Positions 1 through 8,935 are shown, counted from the stretch's first letter. The stretch is 64,000 nt of DNA from Afipia sp. P52-10 (GCF_000516555.1 NZ_AZSJ01000007.1:619376-683375), one strand, 5' to 3'. Notes: generated by a model not told the origin, from the sequence alone. Numbers and translations are program-made.

Positions 1-1033
1 TGCGGCGCTGCGTCAGGTAACCGACCAGGAAGACGAACGCGCAGTAGATCAGGCCGGCGCCGAGCTGCATGTTCCAGTGCGGGAAGTTGCTGACTGGCAC
101 GCCCGCCGGATACTTCAGCTCGCGGCGATCGGCATCGAATAACCCCCAGTAGCCGCCGACAGTCCCCTCCAGTGCCCGCTTCCAGGGTTGGTCGTAAGCC
201 TCGATCAGGTTGACGCGAAACTTTTCCCGCCGGGCGAGATCGAGCACTTCGGAGATCACCCGCGCCTGGTTGGTGCGCGACGGCAGCGCCCCCTCGCGCA
301 TGCGGCCCGCACTCGGCCAGCCGGTCTCACCGATGATGATCTCCTTGTCGGGGAACGCCACGGCCATCCGCTTGCGAATCGAATCCACATGCGCCGCCGC
401 ATGCCGCGCCCGGACCGGAAAGTCCTCCCAGTACGGCAGGATGTGGATGGTGACGAAATCAACGGCGGCGTAGAGCTCGCGGTGCTTCAGCCAGAATTCC
501 CAGACATCGGCGTAAGTGACCGGCACGTTGGGAAGCTCCGCCTTCACCTGGCGGATATAGGCGATCAGGTCGGGGGCGATCATCTCCCCGCGCAGCATCA
601 CCTCGTTACCGACGACGACCGAGGAAACCACCCCCGGATACTCTTTGGCGAGTGCGATTGCGCCCGCGACCTGCTGACGATTCTTCAGCCGGTCGCTGCC
701 GATCCACAGGCCGAGCATCATCTTCAGCCCGGCCTTCTGTGCTTCCGCCGGTGCCTGGTCGAGGCCGTTGTCCACCGAATAGGTGCGGACGCAGCCGGTG
801 ACCTTGGCGAGCTGAGCGAAATCCTCGGCGATCTGCTGGGCGCTGACATGCAGCCCCGGATCGAGCGGACTCTGCAGCCCGCGGAAGGGTGCGTAAGATA
901 CGCATTCGAGCCGCGTCGTGGCGTCGATCGGCGGACGCGCCAGATGCACCGGCTGGGCGATCCACCACCACACGCCGGCAATGATACCCAATGAAACGAT
1001 GAGAAGCGCAAGAGGCGTGCGAAGCGAGGACAG
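1..1033 (-). CDS. ndvC: NdvC-like glycoside hydrolase family 17 membrane protein (3' part outside window)
   Basis: Translating the minus strand gives a GH17-type (beta-1,3-glucanase/transglycosylase fold) domain after one N-terminal membrane anchor. The pattern VVVGNEVMLRGE, then ILPYWEDF, then IIIGETGWPSAG carries the two glutamates expected of GH17 (GNE and GETGWP). A second membrane segment begins near the window edge (NMQLGAGLIYCAFVFLVGYL), as expected for NdvC of Bradyrhizobium cyclic beta-(1,3),(1,6)-glucan synthesis. It lies divergent to ndvB, which supports the assignment. The start is odd. The frame opens after a TAA at 1064-1066, and the only codon with a good ribosome binding site (GGGAGA) is CTG at 1033. 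The first ordinary start is TTG at 991, which would cut into the anchor. The C-terminus is lost past base 1. Confidence 0.75.
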   Translation of the reverse strand, partial: MSSLRTPLALLIVSLGIIAGVWWWIAQPVHLARPPIDATTRLECVSYAPFRGLQSPLDPGLHVSAQQIAEDFAQLAKVTGCVRTYSVDNGLDQAPAEAQKAGLKMMLGLWIGSDRLKNRQQVAGAIALAKEYPGVVSSVVVGNEVMLRGEMIAPDLIAYIRQVKAELPNVPVTYADVWEFWLKHRELYAAVDFVTIHILPYWEDFPVRARHAAAHVDSIRKRMAVAFPDKEIIIGETGWPSAGRMREGALPSRTNQARVISEVLDLARREKFRVNLIEAYDQPWKRALEGTVGGYWGLFDADRRELKYPAGVPVSNFPHWNMQLGAGLIYCAFVFLVGYLTQRR

Positions 1034-1320
1034 GTCAGTTCTCCCGGAACGGCGTCGATAGGCTTAACCGGCGAACGGTCCCGCCTCAACGCCCGTTGCA
1101 GGCGTATCGACTTCGACCCACCGATTATTCGTGCGGAAAAGTCCAATCAATCCTGCCATGAGGTCGCATCCGTACGGGATTGCTGGACAAGTGTCTGAAT
1201 TTACGTCATTTGAGTCAGCCTGCGGCGTTGCGCGTGTCGCCGCATTGGGGACCAAATTGCGCGGCATCAATCTGCGTTGCCGCCCTGGCCAACAGGGGGC
1301 AGGATATTCTCGGGAACTTC

Positions 1321-1902
1321 ATGCGTCTTGCAGCCTCTCCTTCTTTCAGCCGCGTCTTGCATTTTACGGCCCGCGCCGCAGTGACATGCGCGACGGTTCT
1401 CCTGATCGGAACCAGCGTTGTCCATGCACAAAGCGGCGATTTGCGGACACAGGAACAACAGCAGCCGAAACAGGGCGCAGCCAATTCGACGCAGCAGGAT
1501 CAGGCCAAGGACAATCAGCGCAAGATCGACGAATTCGCAGAAGCCGCGCAGGCGATCAACGGCCCCGCCGGAAACCCCGAATGCGTCTGGCTCGGCCGCC
1601 GTGTCGTCGGGCTAATGTGGCGCGACGATCTCGACACCGCGTTCCGTCACCTCGACCTGTATGATCGGTTCGGCTGCCCCGGTGGCCATGTGCAGGCCGC
1701 GTTCCGCTGCCTGACGCGCTTTGGTGCGTTCGACCCGAAGGCGCCGGAAACCCTCACCGGCCGCGTGCATGCCTGCTGGATCAATCCTGCAATCCAGCCC
1801 GCGGCGACGACTGCCACCGCGCCTGCGCCGCAGCCGGCAACCCCGCAGGCGCCAGCTCCTGCAGCACCCGCGACGCCGCCGGCCGCGACCAACAACAAGT
1901 AA
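1321..1902 (+). CDS. Small periplasmic beta-1,3;1,6-glucan biosynthesis-associated protein (NdvD-like)
   Basis: A protein of 193 residues with a clear signal peptide (MRLAASPSFSR..., cleavage probably after VVHAQ). A Gln-rich linker follows, then a compact conserved-looking core with four cysteines (PECVWLGRRVVG, YDRFGCPGG, AAFRCLTRFG, VHACW), and the tail is Ala/Pro-rich. The longer frame from 1180 is rejected because the signal peptide starts at the ATG at 1321. Proteins of this type sit beside ndvB/ndvC in bradyrhizobia and are usually named as glucan biosynthesis proteins. A match to B. japonicum NdvD is my inference from position and size, not a proven orthology. It lies 212 bases before ndvB on the same strand and may be co-transcribed with it. 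Confidence 0.6.
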   Translation: MRLAASPSFSRVLHFTARAAVTCATVLLIGTSVVHAQSGDLRTQEQQQPKQGAANSTQQDQAKDNQRKIDEFAEAAQAINGPAGNPECVWLGRRVVGLMWRDDLDTAFRHLDLYDRFGCPGGHVQAAFRCLTRFGAFDPKAPETLTGRVHACWINPAIQPAATTATAPAPQPATPQAPAPAAPATPPAATNNK

Positions 1903-2114
1903 CAAGACGGCGCGCGCAAGCAGCAACGGCGCGCGCGCCTGAACAAGCGTTCAGAATTTTTCGCGAATTTGCTGGCCGAAAGCCTTCAAATCGACACTGC
2001 GTCATACGAGTTGTTAAATCGTGCGGCATAGATACACTCCGAGGCCGCAGCCTTAGGCGAACCGAGGGGACGGGTTCGCTCCGCAGCAGTTCTGCCCCTT
2101 TTTAGGTTTGGTGC

Positions 2115-4787
2115 ATGCGCGCCGTCGTTCTTGTTCTTGCTTGCGTCACCGCGCTCCACGCCGGGATCTGGGCACTCCTTCGCGATCAGCAGTCCGCAGC
2201 CGACTTCCGGGGAACGCTGCCGAGCGTGTCGTATGCGCCGTTCGAAGGCACCGGCCATCCCGACGTCGACAACATTCCCACCCAGGAAAAGATTCGCGCC
2301 GACCTGCGCAAGCTCGCGCCGCTGTCGCGGGCGATTCGTCTGTACTCCTCCACCGGCGGCGTCGAACTGGTTCCGCCGATCGCCAACGAGTTCGGCCTGA
2401 AGGTTACCGTCGGCGCCTGGATCGACAAGAACATCGACCGCAACGAGCGCGAGATGCAGGCCGCCGTCGCGCTTGCCAAACGCAACAGCAACGTCAACGG
2501 CATCGTCGTCGGTAACGAAACGATCTATCGCGGCGAGCAGAAGGTCGAGGACCTGATCAAGCTGATCCAGCGGGTCAAGCGCCAGACCGATGTTCCCGTC
2601 ACCACCGGCGAGATCTGGAACATCTGGATCGAGCACCCGGAACTGGCATCCGCCGTCGACTTCATCGCCGCGCACATCCTGCCGTACTGGGAAGGCTTCT
2701 CGGACAAGCAGGCCGTCGATCAGGCGATGATCATCTACGAGAAGCTGCGCGCCACCTTCCCCGGCAAGCGGATCGTCATCGCCGAGTTCGGCTGGCCGAG
2801 CTCGGGTTACAACCTGAAGGCCGCCAACCCCGGCGCCTTCGAGCAGGCGATCACGCTGCGGAACTTCGTCTCCCGCGCCGAGAAGATCGGCATGGAGTAC
2901 AACATCGTCGAAGCGATCGACCAGCCGTGGAAATACTTCGAAGGCGGCGTCGGTCCGTACTGGGGCATCCTCAACGCCGACCGCGAGCCGAAGTTCTCCT
3001 GGACCGGCCCGGTGGTGAACGAATCCTACTGGAAGATGGCGATGATCGCGCTGCTCGTCGGCGTGCTGTTGTCGCTGCCGATCCTGCGCCTGAACCGGCC
3101 GACAGTAATGCAGGCGCTGGTGCTGTCGGCCGCTGCCTGCGCGGTCGGTAGCTGGGTCGCGACCATCTTCGCCTATTGGACCACCCACTACTTCCTATTC
3201 GGGTCCGGCTTTGCTCTCACCCTTGGCATCGTCCTGCTGGTCCCCCTGATCTGCATCGCTATGGCGCGAATCGAGGAGATCGCCACCATCGCCTTCGGCC
3301 GCGGTCCAGAGAGGCTGATCAGCAAGCCCTTGACGCAGCCGGCTGAGTGGAATGGCGCGTTCCCAAAGGTGTCGATCCATATCCCCGCCTACTTCGAACC
3401 GCCAGAGATGCTGAAGCAGACGCTGGATGCGGTGGCGCGGCTGAACTATCCGAACTTCGAGTGCGTGGTGATCATCAACAACACGCCCGACCCGGCCTTC
3501 TGGCAGCCGATCCAGGATCACTGCCGCGCGCTCGGCGAGCGTTTCATTTTCATCAACGCCGAGAAGGTCGAGGGCTTCAAGGCCGGCGCCCTGCGCCTTG
3601 CCATGGCCCGCACCGCCGCCGACGCCGAGGTGATCGGCATCATCGACGCCGATTATGTGGTGCAGCCGAACTGGCTGATCGACCTCGTTCCCGCCTTCGC
3701 CGATCCGCGCGTCGGCATCGTCCAGGCGCCGCAGGACCACCGCGACGGCGACCGCTCGCTGATGCACTATGTGATGAACGGCGAATACGCCGGCTTCTTC
3801 GATATCGGCATGGTCGAGCGCAACGAGCACAACGCCATCATCGTCCACGGCACCATGTGCCTGATCCGCCGCTCGGCGATGGAAGCCTCCGGCGGCTGGG
3901 CTGGCGACACCATCTGCGAGGACACCGATCTCGGCCTCGCCGTCATCGAGCGCGGCTTCTCGACCCACTACACCAACACCCGCTACGGCCACGGCCTGTT
4001 GCCGGACACCTACGAGGCATTCAAGAAGCAGCGCCATCGCTGGGCCTATGGCGGCTTCCAGATCGTCAAGAAGCACTGGCGCCGCTTCCTGCCGGGCGCC
4101 AGCCTGTTGACGCCGGCGCAGCGGCGCGAGTTCAGCCTCGGCTGGCTGAACTGGCTCGGCGCGGAAAGCCTCGGTGTGCTGGTGGCGTTGCTCAACCTGA
4201 TCTGGGTGCCGATCGTCGCCTTCGCCGATATCGCCATCCCCGACAAGATCCTGACGCTGCCGATCATCGCCGCCTTCGCCGTGTCGCTGATCCACTTCCT
4301 GTCGCTCTACCGCCTGCGCGTGCCGGTCGGCATCGGCCAGATGCTAGGGGCCATGATCGCCGCCATGTCGGTGCAGTGGACGGTCTCGCGCGCCGTCGCC
4401 GACGGCCTGATCAAGGACAACCTGCCTTTTGCCCGCACCTCCAAGGGCGGCCTGTCGCGGCTGTCGATCGAATTCCAGGCGTTCTGGGAGGCGGTGATCG
4501 GCGTGCTGCTGTGGATTGGCGCGGCGGTGCTGATCGTCACCAACACCAAGGAAGTGCGCGAAATCTACGTGTTCGCCTTCGTGCTGCTGCTGCAAAGCCT
4601 GCCGTTCCTGTCGGCGGTGGCGCTCGCGCTTTTGGAGAATTCGCGCATCAACCAGTTCGCCTTCTGGCGCAACGCCCGCATCCGCTCCGCCGAATTGATC
4701 GGCATCCGCCCGGTCGGCGTCCACCGGCAGATCGCTGCTGGCGCGAGCCAGCTCCAGGCCGAGCAGCATCAGGATGCTGCGCGCTAA
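2115..4787 (+). CDS. ndvB: Cyclic beta-1,3-glucan synthase NdvB: GH17 domain fused to GT2 glycosyltransferase
   Basis: An inner-membrane protein of 890 residues, matching the ~100 kDa NdvB of Bradyrhizobium. An N-terminal anchor is followed by a GH17-type domain (residues ~30-290) with VVGNETIYRG near 132 and IAEFGWPSSG near 222. Several membrane helices (~305-390) lead to a GT2 domain with IIDADYV (DxD, ~510), EDTDLG (~602) and QRHRW (~640, the QxxRW motif of processive synthases). C-terminal membrane helices follow. The GT2 part would polymerise UDP-glucose at the cytoplasmic face. The GH17 part would branch or cyclise the glucan outside; that split of labour is inferred. The glucans act in osmoadaptation and, in rhizobia, in symbiosis. 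It sits with the NdvC-like gene on the other strand. Confidence 0.85.
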   Translation: MRAVVLVLACVTALHAGIWALLRDQQSAADFRGTLPSVSYAPFEGTGHPDVDNIPTQEKIRADLRKLAPLSRAIRLYSSTGGVELVPPIANEFGLKVTVGAWIDKNIDRNEREMQAAVALAKRNSNVNGIVVGNETIYRGEQKVEDLIKLIQRVKRQTDVPVTTGEIWNIWIEHPELASAVDFIAAHILPYWEGFSDKQAVDQAMIIYEKLRATFPGKRIVIAEFGWPSSGYNLKAANPGAFEQAITLRNFVSRAEKIGMEYNIVEAIDQPWKYFEGGVGPYWGILNADREPKFSWTGPVVNESYWKMAMIALLVGVLLSLPILRLNRPTVMQALVLSAAACAVGSWVATIFAYWTTHYFLFGSGFALTLGIVLLVPLICIAMARIEEIATIAFGRGPERLISKPLTQPAEWNGAFPKVSIHIPAYFEPPEMLKQTLDAVARLNYPNFECVVIINNTPDPAFWQPIQDHCRALGERFIFINAEKVEGFKAGALRLAMARTAADAEVIGIIDADYVVQPNWLIDLVPAFADPRVGIVQAPQDHRDGDRSLMHYVMNGEYAGFFDIGMVERNEHNAIIVHGTMCLIRRSAMEASGGWAGDTICEDTDLGLAVIERGFSTHYTNTRYGHGLLPDTYEAFKKQRHRWAYGGFQIVKKHWRRFLPGASLLTPAQRREFSLGWLNWLGAESLGVLVALLNLIWVPIVAFADIAIPDKILTLPIIAAFAVSLIHFLSLYRLRVPVGIGQMLGAMIAAMSVQWTVSRAVADGLIKDNLPFARTSKGGLSRLSIEFQAFWEAVIGVLLWIGAAVLIVTNTKEVREIYVFAFVLLLQSLPFLSAVALALLENSRINQFAFWRNARIRSAELIGIRPVGVHRQIAAGASQLQAEQHQDAAR

Positions 4788-5280
4788 GGGCATCGCCGAA
4801 AGGTAGGCAGCGCGCGGCGACACACCATCCGCATGCTGAAGGGCAACGCTTCAGGCGGCTATTACAGCGCAATCGTCCTCGCGCTGTGGCTCACTGTTAA
4901 AGCATGATCCTCGGCTCGAGCCGAGGGATGAATATCTTTTGGACAGCCGCTTCGTCCCTTCGCTGACGTGGCCGTTTCCGGTCCAGACCATACTTTAACT
5001 TTAGCCGCGGTACCGGATATCCGTAGCTCGCGATATCCGTAGCTCGCGTCTCCGATTTTCGTTTTTCACCTGCGCGCCCGTGGGGGCCGCGAGCCCCGGT
5101 ACCAGAGGCGGCCGGCCCGCGATGCCCGGCGCGGCAGCGGCAAAACATCCCTGATTCTTGTTTTTTCGCCCGGCGCGCCCATGCGGCGGCCGCAGAGCCC
5201 GGATGAGCAGTTCCGGCTATCTTTTTGGCCCTGGTGCGGTTTTTGCCCTGTCCCGGCTTGGGAAAGACGGGCCAGACGAC
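4788..5280. other. Intergenic spacer, no gene seen
   Basis: No credible coding frame lies between ndvB and the tRNA promoter. A perfect 18-base palindrome CCTCGGCTCGAGCCGAGG sits at 4909-4926. It could act as a weak terminator for ndvB, although no T-run follows. A 16-base perfect tandem duplication lies at 5016-5047 and is listed separately. Confidence 0.6.
5016..5047. repeat. Perfect 16-bp tandem duplication
   Basis: The unit GATATCCGTAGCTCGC occurs twice head to tail at 5016-5031 and 5032-5047 with no mismatch. It lies in non-coding DNA and no function is visible. Confidence 0.9.
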
Positions 5281-5309
5281 TTGACCCCTGCCCGCGCGGC
5301 TCTTACACA
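5281..5309 (+). promoter_or_regulatory. Probable sigma-70-type promoter of tRNA-Lys
   Basis: TTGACC (5281-5286), a 17-base spacer and TACACA (5304-5309) lie just before the mature tRNA start at 5321. This is the expected position for transcription beginning a few bases ahead of the tRNA. The -35 is near consensus and the -10 is weaker. Confidence 0.55.
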
Positions 5310-5320
5310 GCGCGGCTAGT

Positions 5321-5396
5321 GAGCGCGTAGCTCAGCTGGTAGAGCACGTGACTTTTAATCATGGGGTCGAGGGTTCGAGTCCCTCCGCGCTCACCA
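5321..5396 (+). tRNA. tRNA-Lys (anticodon TTT)
   Basis: A complete cloverleaf is visible. Acceptor arm GAGCGCG pairs with CGCGCTC. The D arm contains AGCTCAGCTGGTAGAGC. The anticodon stem CGTGA/TCATG encloses loop CTTTTAA with anticodon TTT at 5354-5356. The T arm contains GGGTTCGAGTCCC. The 3' CCA is encoded at 5394-5396. It reads lysine AAA/AAG codons. The AT-richer DNA directly after its 3' end, with a broken gene, suggests the site has been used for integration, although no repeated tRNA end was found in the window. Confidence 0.97.
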
Positions 5397-5466
5397 TGCA
5401 GCAATAAAAACCAATGCTTTAAGACCAATAATATTAGATGGACGCTCGCAACGTGCCCTTAAATTG

Positions 5467-6191
5467 ATGTCTCCACTTCTTGCACCTGAAATATTGCGCC
5501 TCAAAGCGGCGATCGTTGACAGTTTCAACAACGAACGCTGGATGGAATTAGGTGTTCTGACCGAATGCGCGGACACTATAAACAAGCACTCTCGACTTCT
5601 TCGTAGTCTAAGTTGGGGTGATCCCGACTACCCCGGAATGTCCTCGAAGTCGTTACCGCAATAATCCATCGTAATCCGGCCAAATGCTGAAGTCATTCGT
5701 TCATACGTCGATAATGGTATCGATGACGTTCTGAATATTTCCAGCAAACCCAAACCGGGACCGAAGATTGTCTTTCAACCACAGGTCTTTGATATTCCCG
5801 ATCAATCGATCGATCATCAACTTGTTGCGTGATGATGCCTTTCGACAAGACGTTCGACGACGTCTTTGCGTCGATCAGGCTAGCTGCCAACTCTGTTGGA
5901 CTACGATTGCAGCGAGCAAGCGACATTTGGGAACATTCTGCGATTATTCAGGACATTTTCAGCCTCATTTATAGGTCTACCGTCGTTATCTGTGACTTTA
6001 CGGGCCGAAATCCGAACGTGTTTTACGAAGCAGGTATAGCCCACACGCTCGGCAAACACCTTATTCCCATTACTCAATCACCAAATGATATTCCGTTCGA
6101 TTTGCAGCAGCCTCGTTATCTGCACTATCTGAACAACATGGAAGCTGCACAACAATGTGCAGCGAGCTTGAAAAGAGGCTCCGCTTTCTAA
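5467..6191 (+). pseudogene. Frameshifted NDT/TIR-like superfamily protein, probable island remnant
   Basis: Three frames must be joined to read one protein. 5467-5640 gives an N-terminal part (ELGVLTECADTINKHSRLLR). From 5640 frame 3 continues (VLEVVTAIIHRNPA). From about 5683 frame 1 resumes (NAEVIRSYVDNG ... PKIVFQPQVFDIPD). From 5829 frame 3 gives VMMPFDKTFDDVF, ASDIWEHSAIIQDIF and CDFTGRNPNVFYEAGIAHTLG to a stop at 6191. The last part has the fold signature of nucleoside 2-deoxyribosyltransferase/TIR-like proteins. Three shifts make an intact product unlikely, though sequencing error cannot be excluded. The region is AT-richer than its neighbours and follows tRNA-Lys, which suggests transfer then decay. 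An ordinary caller would list only 5829-6191 (120 residues). Confidence 0.7.
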
Positions 6192-6397
6192 CGGATATTG
6201 GCTTGGGATAGAGCGGTGGGCCGAGATACGGCTATCGATGAGGCCAGCCTCAACTCAGCGTAAACCCATACCCTCGGCAAGTTTGGCCCTGCTGACCGGA
6301 GCCCTCCCCGATAACCTATTTTTCAGCTGGCGGCTGCTGATCGGATTCGAGAGCGGGCGTAAAATGCGTGAGCGTCGGCCTGCCCGCAGCCTCGCCG

Positions 6398-7045
6398 CTA
6401 AAACGCGTAGCTGATCCGCGCACCCCAATGATTGAGGCCCTGATTGCGGCCACGCGAACGCAGTGCGGTGACTTCGTTCTCACTGCAGCGCCGATCGAAG
6501 ACCTGATTGCCATTGGAGATGTGATTGAAAGTCCCTATGACGGACCAGTTTTGATTGATACGATAGCCTATCGACCCGCCAGCATTGAACAGCACATAGC
6601 AGCCGAGGGCCGCTTGTCTGTCGGTGCCGGCCAGCGAGCCGTCATGGATGGCAGCGCCGAAGAATCCTTCCACGAACCAACTCTTGTAGACCGGGATCGT
6701 CCAGAGCAGGCCGCCATACGCATGATTGGTGCGGCCCGAAAGGTTGACGAAGCCGCCGGCATGAACGCGAGGCACAAGAAAAGCCCAGAAGCCGTCCACC
6801 CCGTAAAGGCGCGGCGTGACGATCTCGGCGTTGAGGCTGATCGTACCTTGTTCGGCGCTGCCCGTTCCGTGGGCGAAGGCACCGAAACGAGCCTCGAAGC
6901 GGTCATAGGGAGCTGGCGCCAGACCTGAACTGAGGCCGACAGGCGGGGTCACCGCAAGATCGGCAGCCCGCGCCGGCAGTGCTGCCGCAAGACCACCAAG
7001 CACAAGCAAAAGGACATGGATCCTGCGAAAGTCACCAAGTCTCAT
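6398..7045 (-). CDS. pagL: Lipid A 3-O-deacylase PagL-like outer membrane protein
   Basis: 215 residues: a signal peptide (cleavage near LPARA), then an eight-stranded barrel-like sequence of alternating polar and non-polar residues ending in aromatic Phe (ARISYAF), the usual outer membrane sorting end. The PagL catalytic His and Ser are visible in GTFNHISNG (H175, S177). The late segment RGRNQGLNHWG also matches the family. PagL removes the 3-linked acyl chain of lipid A at the outer leaflet and so changes LPS recognition and permeability. It stands alone, with its own spacers and no operon partner. Length fits acyloxyacyl hydrolases, which are usually about 180-220 residues. Confidence 0.8.
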   Translation of the reverse strand: MRLGDFRRIHVLLLVLGGLAAALPARAADLAVTPPVGLSSGLAPAPYDRFEARFGAFAHGTGSAEQGTISLNAEIVTPRLYGVDGFWAFLVPRVHAGGFVNLSGRTNHAYGGLLWTIPVYKSWFVEGFFGAAIHDGSLAGTDRQAALGCYVLFNAGGSIGYRINQNWSVIGTFNHISNGNQVFDRRCSENEVTALRSRGRNQGLNHWGARISYAF

Positions 7046-7204
7046 TGAAAATACCTACTTTTAAAGACAGCAGGCTGCTCTTAGAATTTTGCAATGTCAA
7101 GGCTGGCGGCTTGGCCGACACCTCCATCCCCATACTTTGGTTCGCGCTCCGCAAGCCAGCGTCCGGCAGCTTTGCCGGCGCCAGCGATAGCGGCCCTCAG
7201 CCTC

Positions 7205-8197
7205 TCAGCTCGGCGTCAGGCCCAGGCCCGCGGTCAGTTCGGCCCAGATCGGCCCCTCCTCGACGATCCATTTCTTCAGCTGCTGGCGGCTGATCGGCTT
7301 TTCCTCAGCACCGACGATCAGGAACTTCTGCCAGGTCGCTTCATCGCGGCCGGACTCCACCATCAACTGCGAGTAGAGCTCGACAATATTCTCCGGCACG
7401 CCCGCCGGCGCCATCATGCAGGTATGTCCCATCAGCGACAGACCGCGCTCGGTCGCGCCGAGTTCGAGGAACGTCGGCACGTCGGGCAGCTTCAACAGCC
7501 GATTGCGGCCCTGGATCGCGATCGCCTTGCACTTGCCCATGTCGACCACGTTCTGCGCGCCGGCGCCGCCACCGATCGCGGCATGCACCGATCCGCCGGC
7601 GACATCGGCCCACATCGGCGCGCCACCGCGGTAATGCACGGTCGAGAACGTCAGGCCGTATTGCTTCTCGATCGCCGCGACGCCGATATGCGCCAGAGAC
7701 CCCGCGCCATAGGTGCCGATGTTGGTCGGGTTCTTGCGCGCGAACGCGACGAACTCGTCGATGTTGGTGATGCCGGTCGAATTATGCACCACCAGCGCGA
7801 GACCTGCGACGGGGCACGCCCCGACCGGCTGGAAGTCCTTGGCATGATCGTAAGGCAGGCTCTTGTAGAGCACCTTCTGCGTCATCAGCGCCGATGACAC
7901 GAGATACATCAGCGTGTAGCCGTCCGCCGGTGCGTTCTTCAGCTCGGTTGCCGCCATGACGCCGTTGGCACCGGATTTGTTGTCGGCCACCAGCGTCTGG
8001 CCGAGCTTCTTGGTCATGTATTCGAGAAAGACGCGGCAGACCTGGTCGGTGCCGCCGCCCGCGCCATCGCCGATGACGACGCGAACCGGCTTCGCCGGCC
8101 GCCAGTCCTGCGCGATCGCAGGTGCCGCGATGAGTGAGGCAGCGGCCGCTCCCGCACCTCGAACAAGGATCTGACGACGGGTCAAGCGGCGCGGCAT
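7205..8197 (-). CDS. Tripartite tricarboxylate transporter-type (Bug/TctC) substrate-binding protein
   Basis: Periplasmic binding protein of 330 residues. The start at 8197 is chosen over the longer frame because GGGAG lies at the right distance and a twin-arginine-like signal (RRLTRRQILVRGAGAAAASL) begins there. The mature part begins QDWRPAKPVRVVIGDGAGGGTD, the usual TctC opening, and has the family markers ADGYTL, LPDVPTFLELG and MMAPAGVPE. The ligand is probably a carboxylate but cannot be told from sequence. No tctA/tctB membrane genes are nearby, so it is an orphan binding protein, as is common in this group of bacteria. A second TctC-type gene is at 61803-62807. Confidence 0.85.
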   Translation of the reverse strand: MPRRLTRRQILVRGAGAAAASLIAAPAIAQDWRPAKPVRVVIGDGAGGGTDQVCRVFLEYMTKKLGQTLVADNKSGANGVMAATELKNAPADGYTLMYLVSSALMTQKVLYKSLPYDHAKDFQPVGACPVAGLALVVHNSTGITNIDEFVAFARKNPTNIGTYGAGSLAHIGVAAIEKQYGLTFSTVHYRGGAPMWADVAGGSVHAAIGGGAGAQNVVDMGKCKAIAIQGRNRLLKLPDVPTFLELGATERGLSLMGHTCMMAPAGVPENIVELYSQLMVESGRDEATWQKFLIVGAEEKPISRQQLKKWIVEEGPIWAELTAGLGLTPS

Positions 8198-8434
8198 GGT
8201 GATCTCCCTCTGATTTTGTTTTTGTCTTAGGCACAGCGTGCGCTTATTCGGCCGCTCCGGCAAGGCCGGTGGTTTCCGCGATCGATCGCAATGCAACCGT
8301 ATCGTTCAGCAACCGTTTGCTCTGGTTGCGAGATCGGACACCGGCCCCTGCGCGCCGGCCGCCTTCCCCCTCCCGTCGCGTGCAACTTCGCGCTAATGTT
8401 TCGGTCCCGAACCAGACCACCAGGGAGTCTCGCC

Positions 8435-8656
8435 ATGAAACGTCTCGTGATCGCCGCCATGCTCAGCGCCTTCGCCGCAGCGCCAGGTTATGCCCAGAGC
8501 TGTAAGGCTGTCAGCGCCGACGGCAAGGCGCTCGCTGGTGCCGCCAAGTCGAGCTACATGAAGAAGTGCTGCGAGGATTCCGCCAAGAGCGCAGACGGCA
8601 AGGCGCTCGCCGGTGCTGCGAAGAAGAGCTACGTCACCAAATGCATGAAGGGCTGA
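8435..8656 (+). CDS. Small secreted PsiF-repeat-like protein
   Basis: 73 residues. The start at 8435 follows GGGAG and opens a signal peptide (MKRLVIAAMLSAFAAAPGYAQ). The mature part is an internal duplication: SADGKALAGAAKSSYMKKC is followed by SADGKALAGAAKKSYVTKC, each copy ending in cysteine. The pattern resembles the PsiF repeat (KALxGxxRKxFMxxC) of small periplasmic proteins, some induced by phosphate starvation in E. coli. No Pho box was identified, so regulation is unknown. Longer frames upstream are rejected because they precede the signal peptide. Confidence 0.7.
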   Translation: MKRLVIAAMLSAFAAAPGYAQSCKAVSADGKALAGAAKSSYMKKCCEDSAKSADGKALAGAAKKSYVTKCMKG

Positions 8657-8671
8657 GGCCAAACGGCCGCA

Positions 8672-8705
8672 GCTTTCCTGTCGCAATAGCTTTCCTGTCG
8701 CAATA
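8672..8705. repeat. Perfect 17-bp tandem duplication
   Basis: GCTTTCCTGTCGCAATA is present twice without a gap, at 8672-8688 and 8689-8705, directly after the PsiF-like gene and before a terminator hairpin. Confidence 0.9.
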
Positions 8706-8706
8706 C

Positions 8707-8732
8707 AAAAATCCGGCCGCCCGAGCGGCCGG
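8707..8732 (-). terminator. Rho-independent terminator (minus-strand polarity, possibly bidirectional)
   Basis: CCGGCCGC (8713-8720), loop CCGA, GCGGCCGG (8725-8732). Read on the minus strand the hairpin is followed by ATTTTTG. It could also stop transcripts of the PsiF-like gene from the plus side. Confidence 0.6.
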
Positions 8733-8935
8733 CATGGCGGCTTTGTCGCAGCGGACGCTTGCATCCTCGGTCGTGCTCTCGCCGTGTAACGAACGCATCC
8801 TGCGGATCACCAAACTCAATCCCCGCCTGGCCGGCGGCGCCATAGCGTAAAAAAACAGGCGTTAACCATCGCGATTCCAAAACCTTTAATCAATTGCCCC
8901 GAATCTCCTCGCTCTGGGGTGTCGGGAGTTTGGTC

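Noticed and set aside
2186-2503. Minus-strand frame inside ndvB
   Set aside because: Antisense shadow of a confident plus-strand gene; no ribosome site or domain.
1986-3188. Minus-strand frame of 400 residues opposite ndvB
   Set aside because: Low-complexity Asp/Arg/Val content typical of the reverse of a GC-rich gene; ndvB is certain on the other strand.
5397-6397. Possible phage or IS remnant with repeated att site
   Set aside because: No second copy of the tRNA 3' end, no integrase or transposase frame was found in the window; kept only as an island-remnant hypothesis.
6316-6513. Resemblance of a stretch near 6325 to the end of the TctC gene near 7275
   Set aside because: Both share only a short Gln/Leu-type codon run (CAGCTG...GATCGG) with a rearranged order; judged chance and not a gene fragment.
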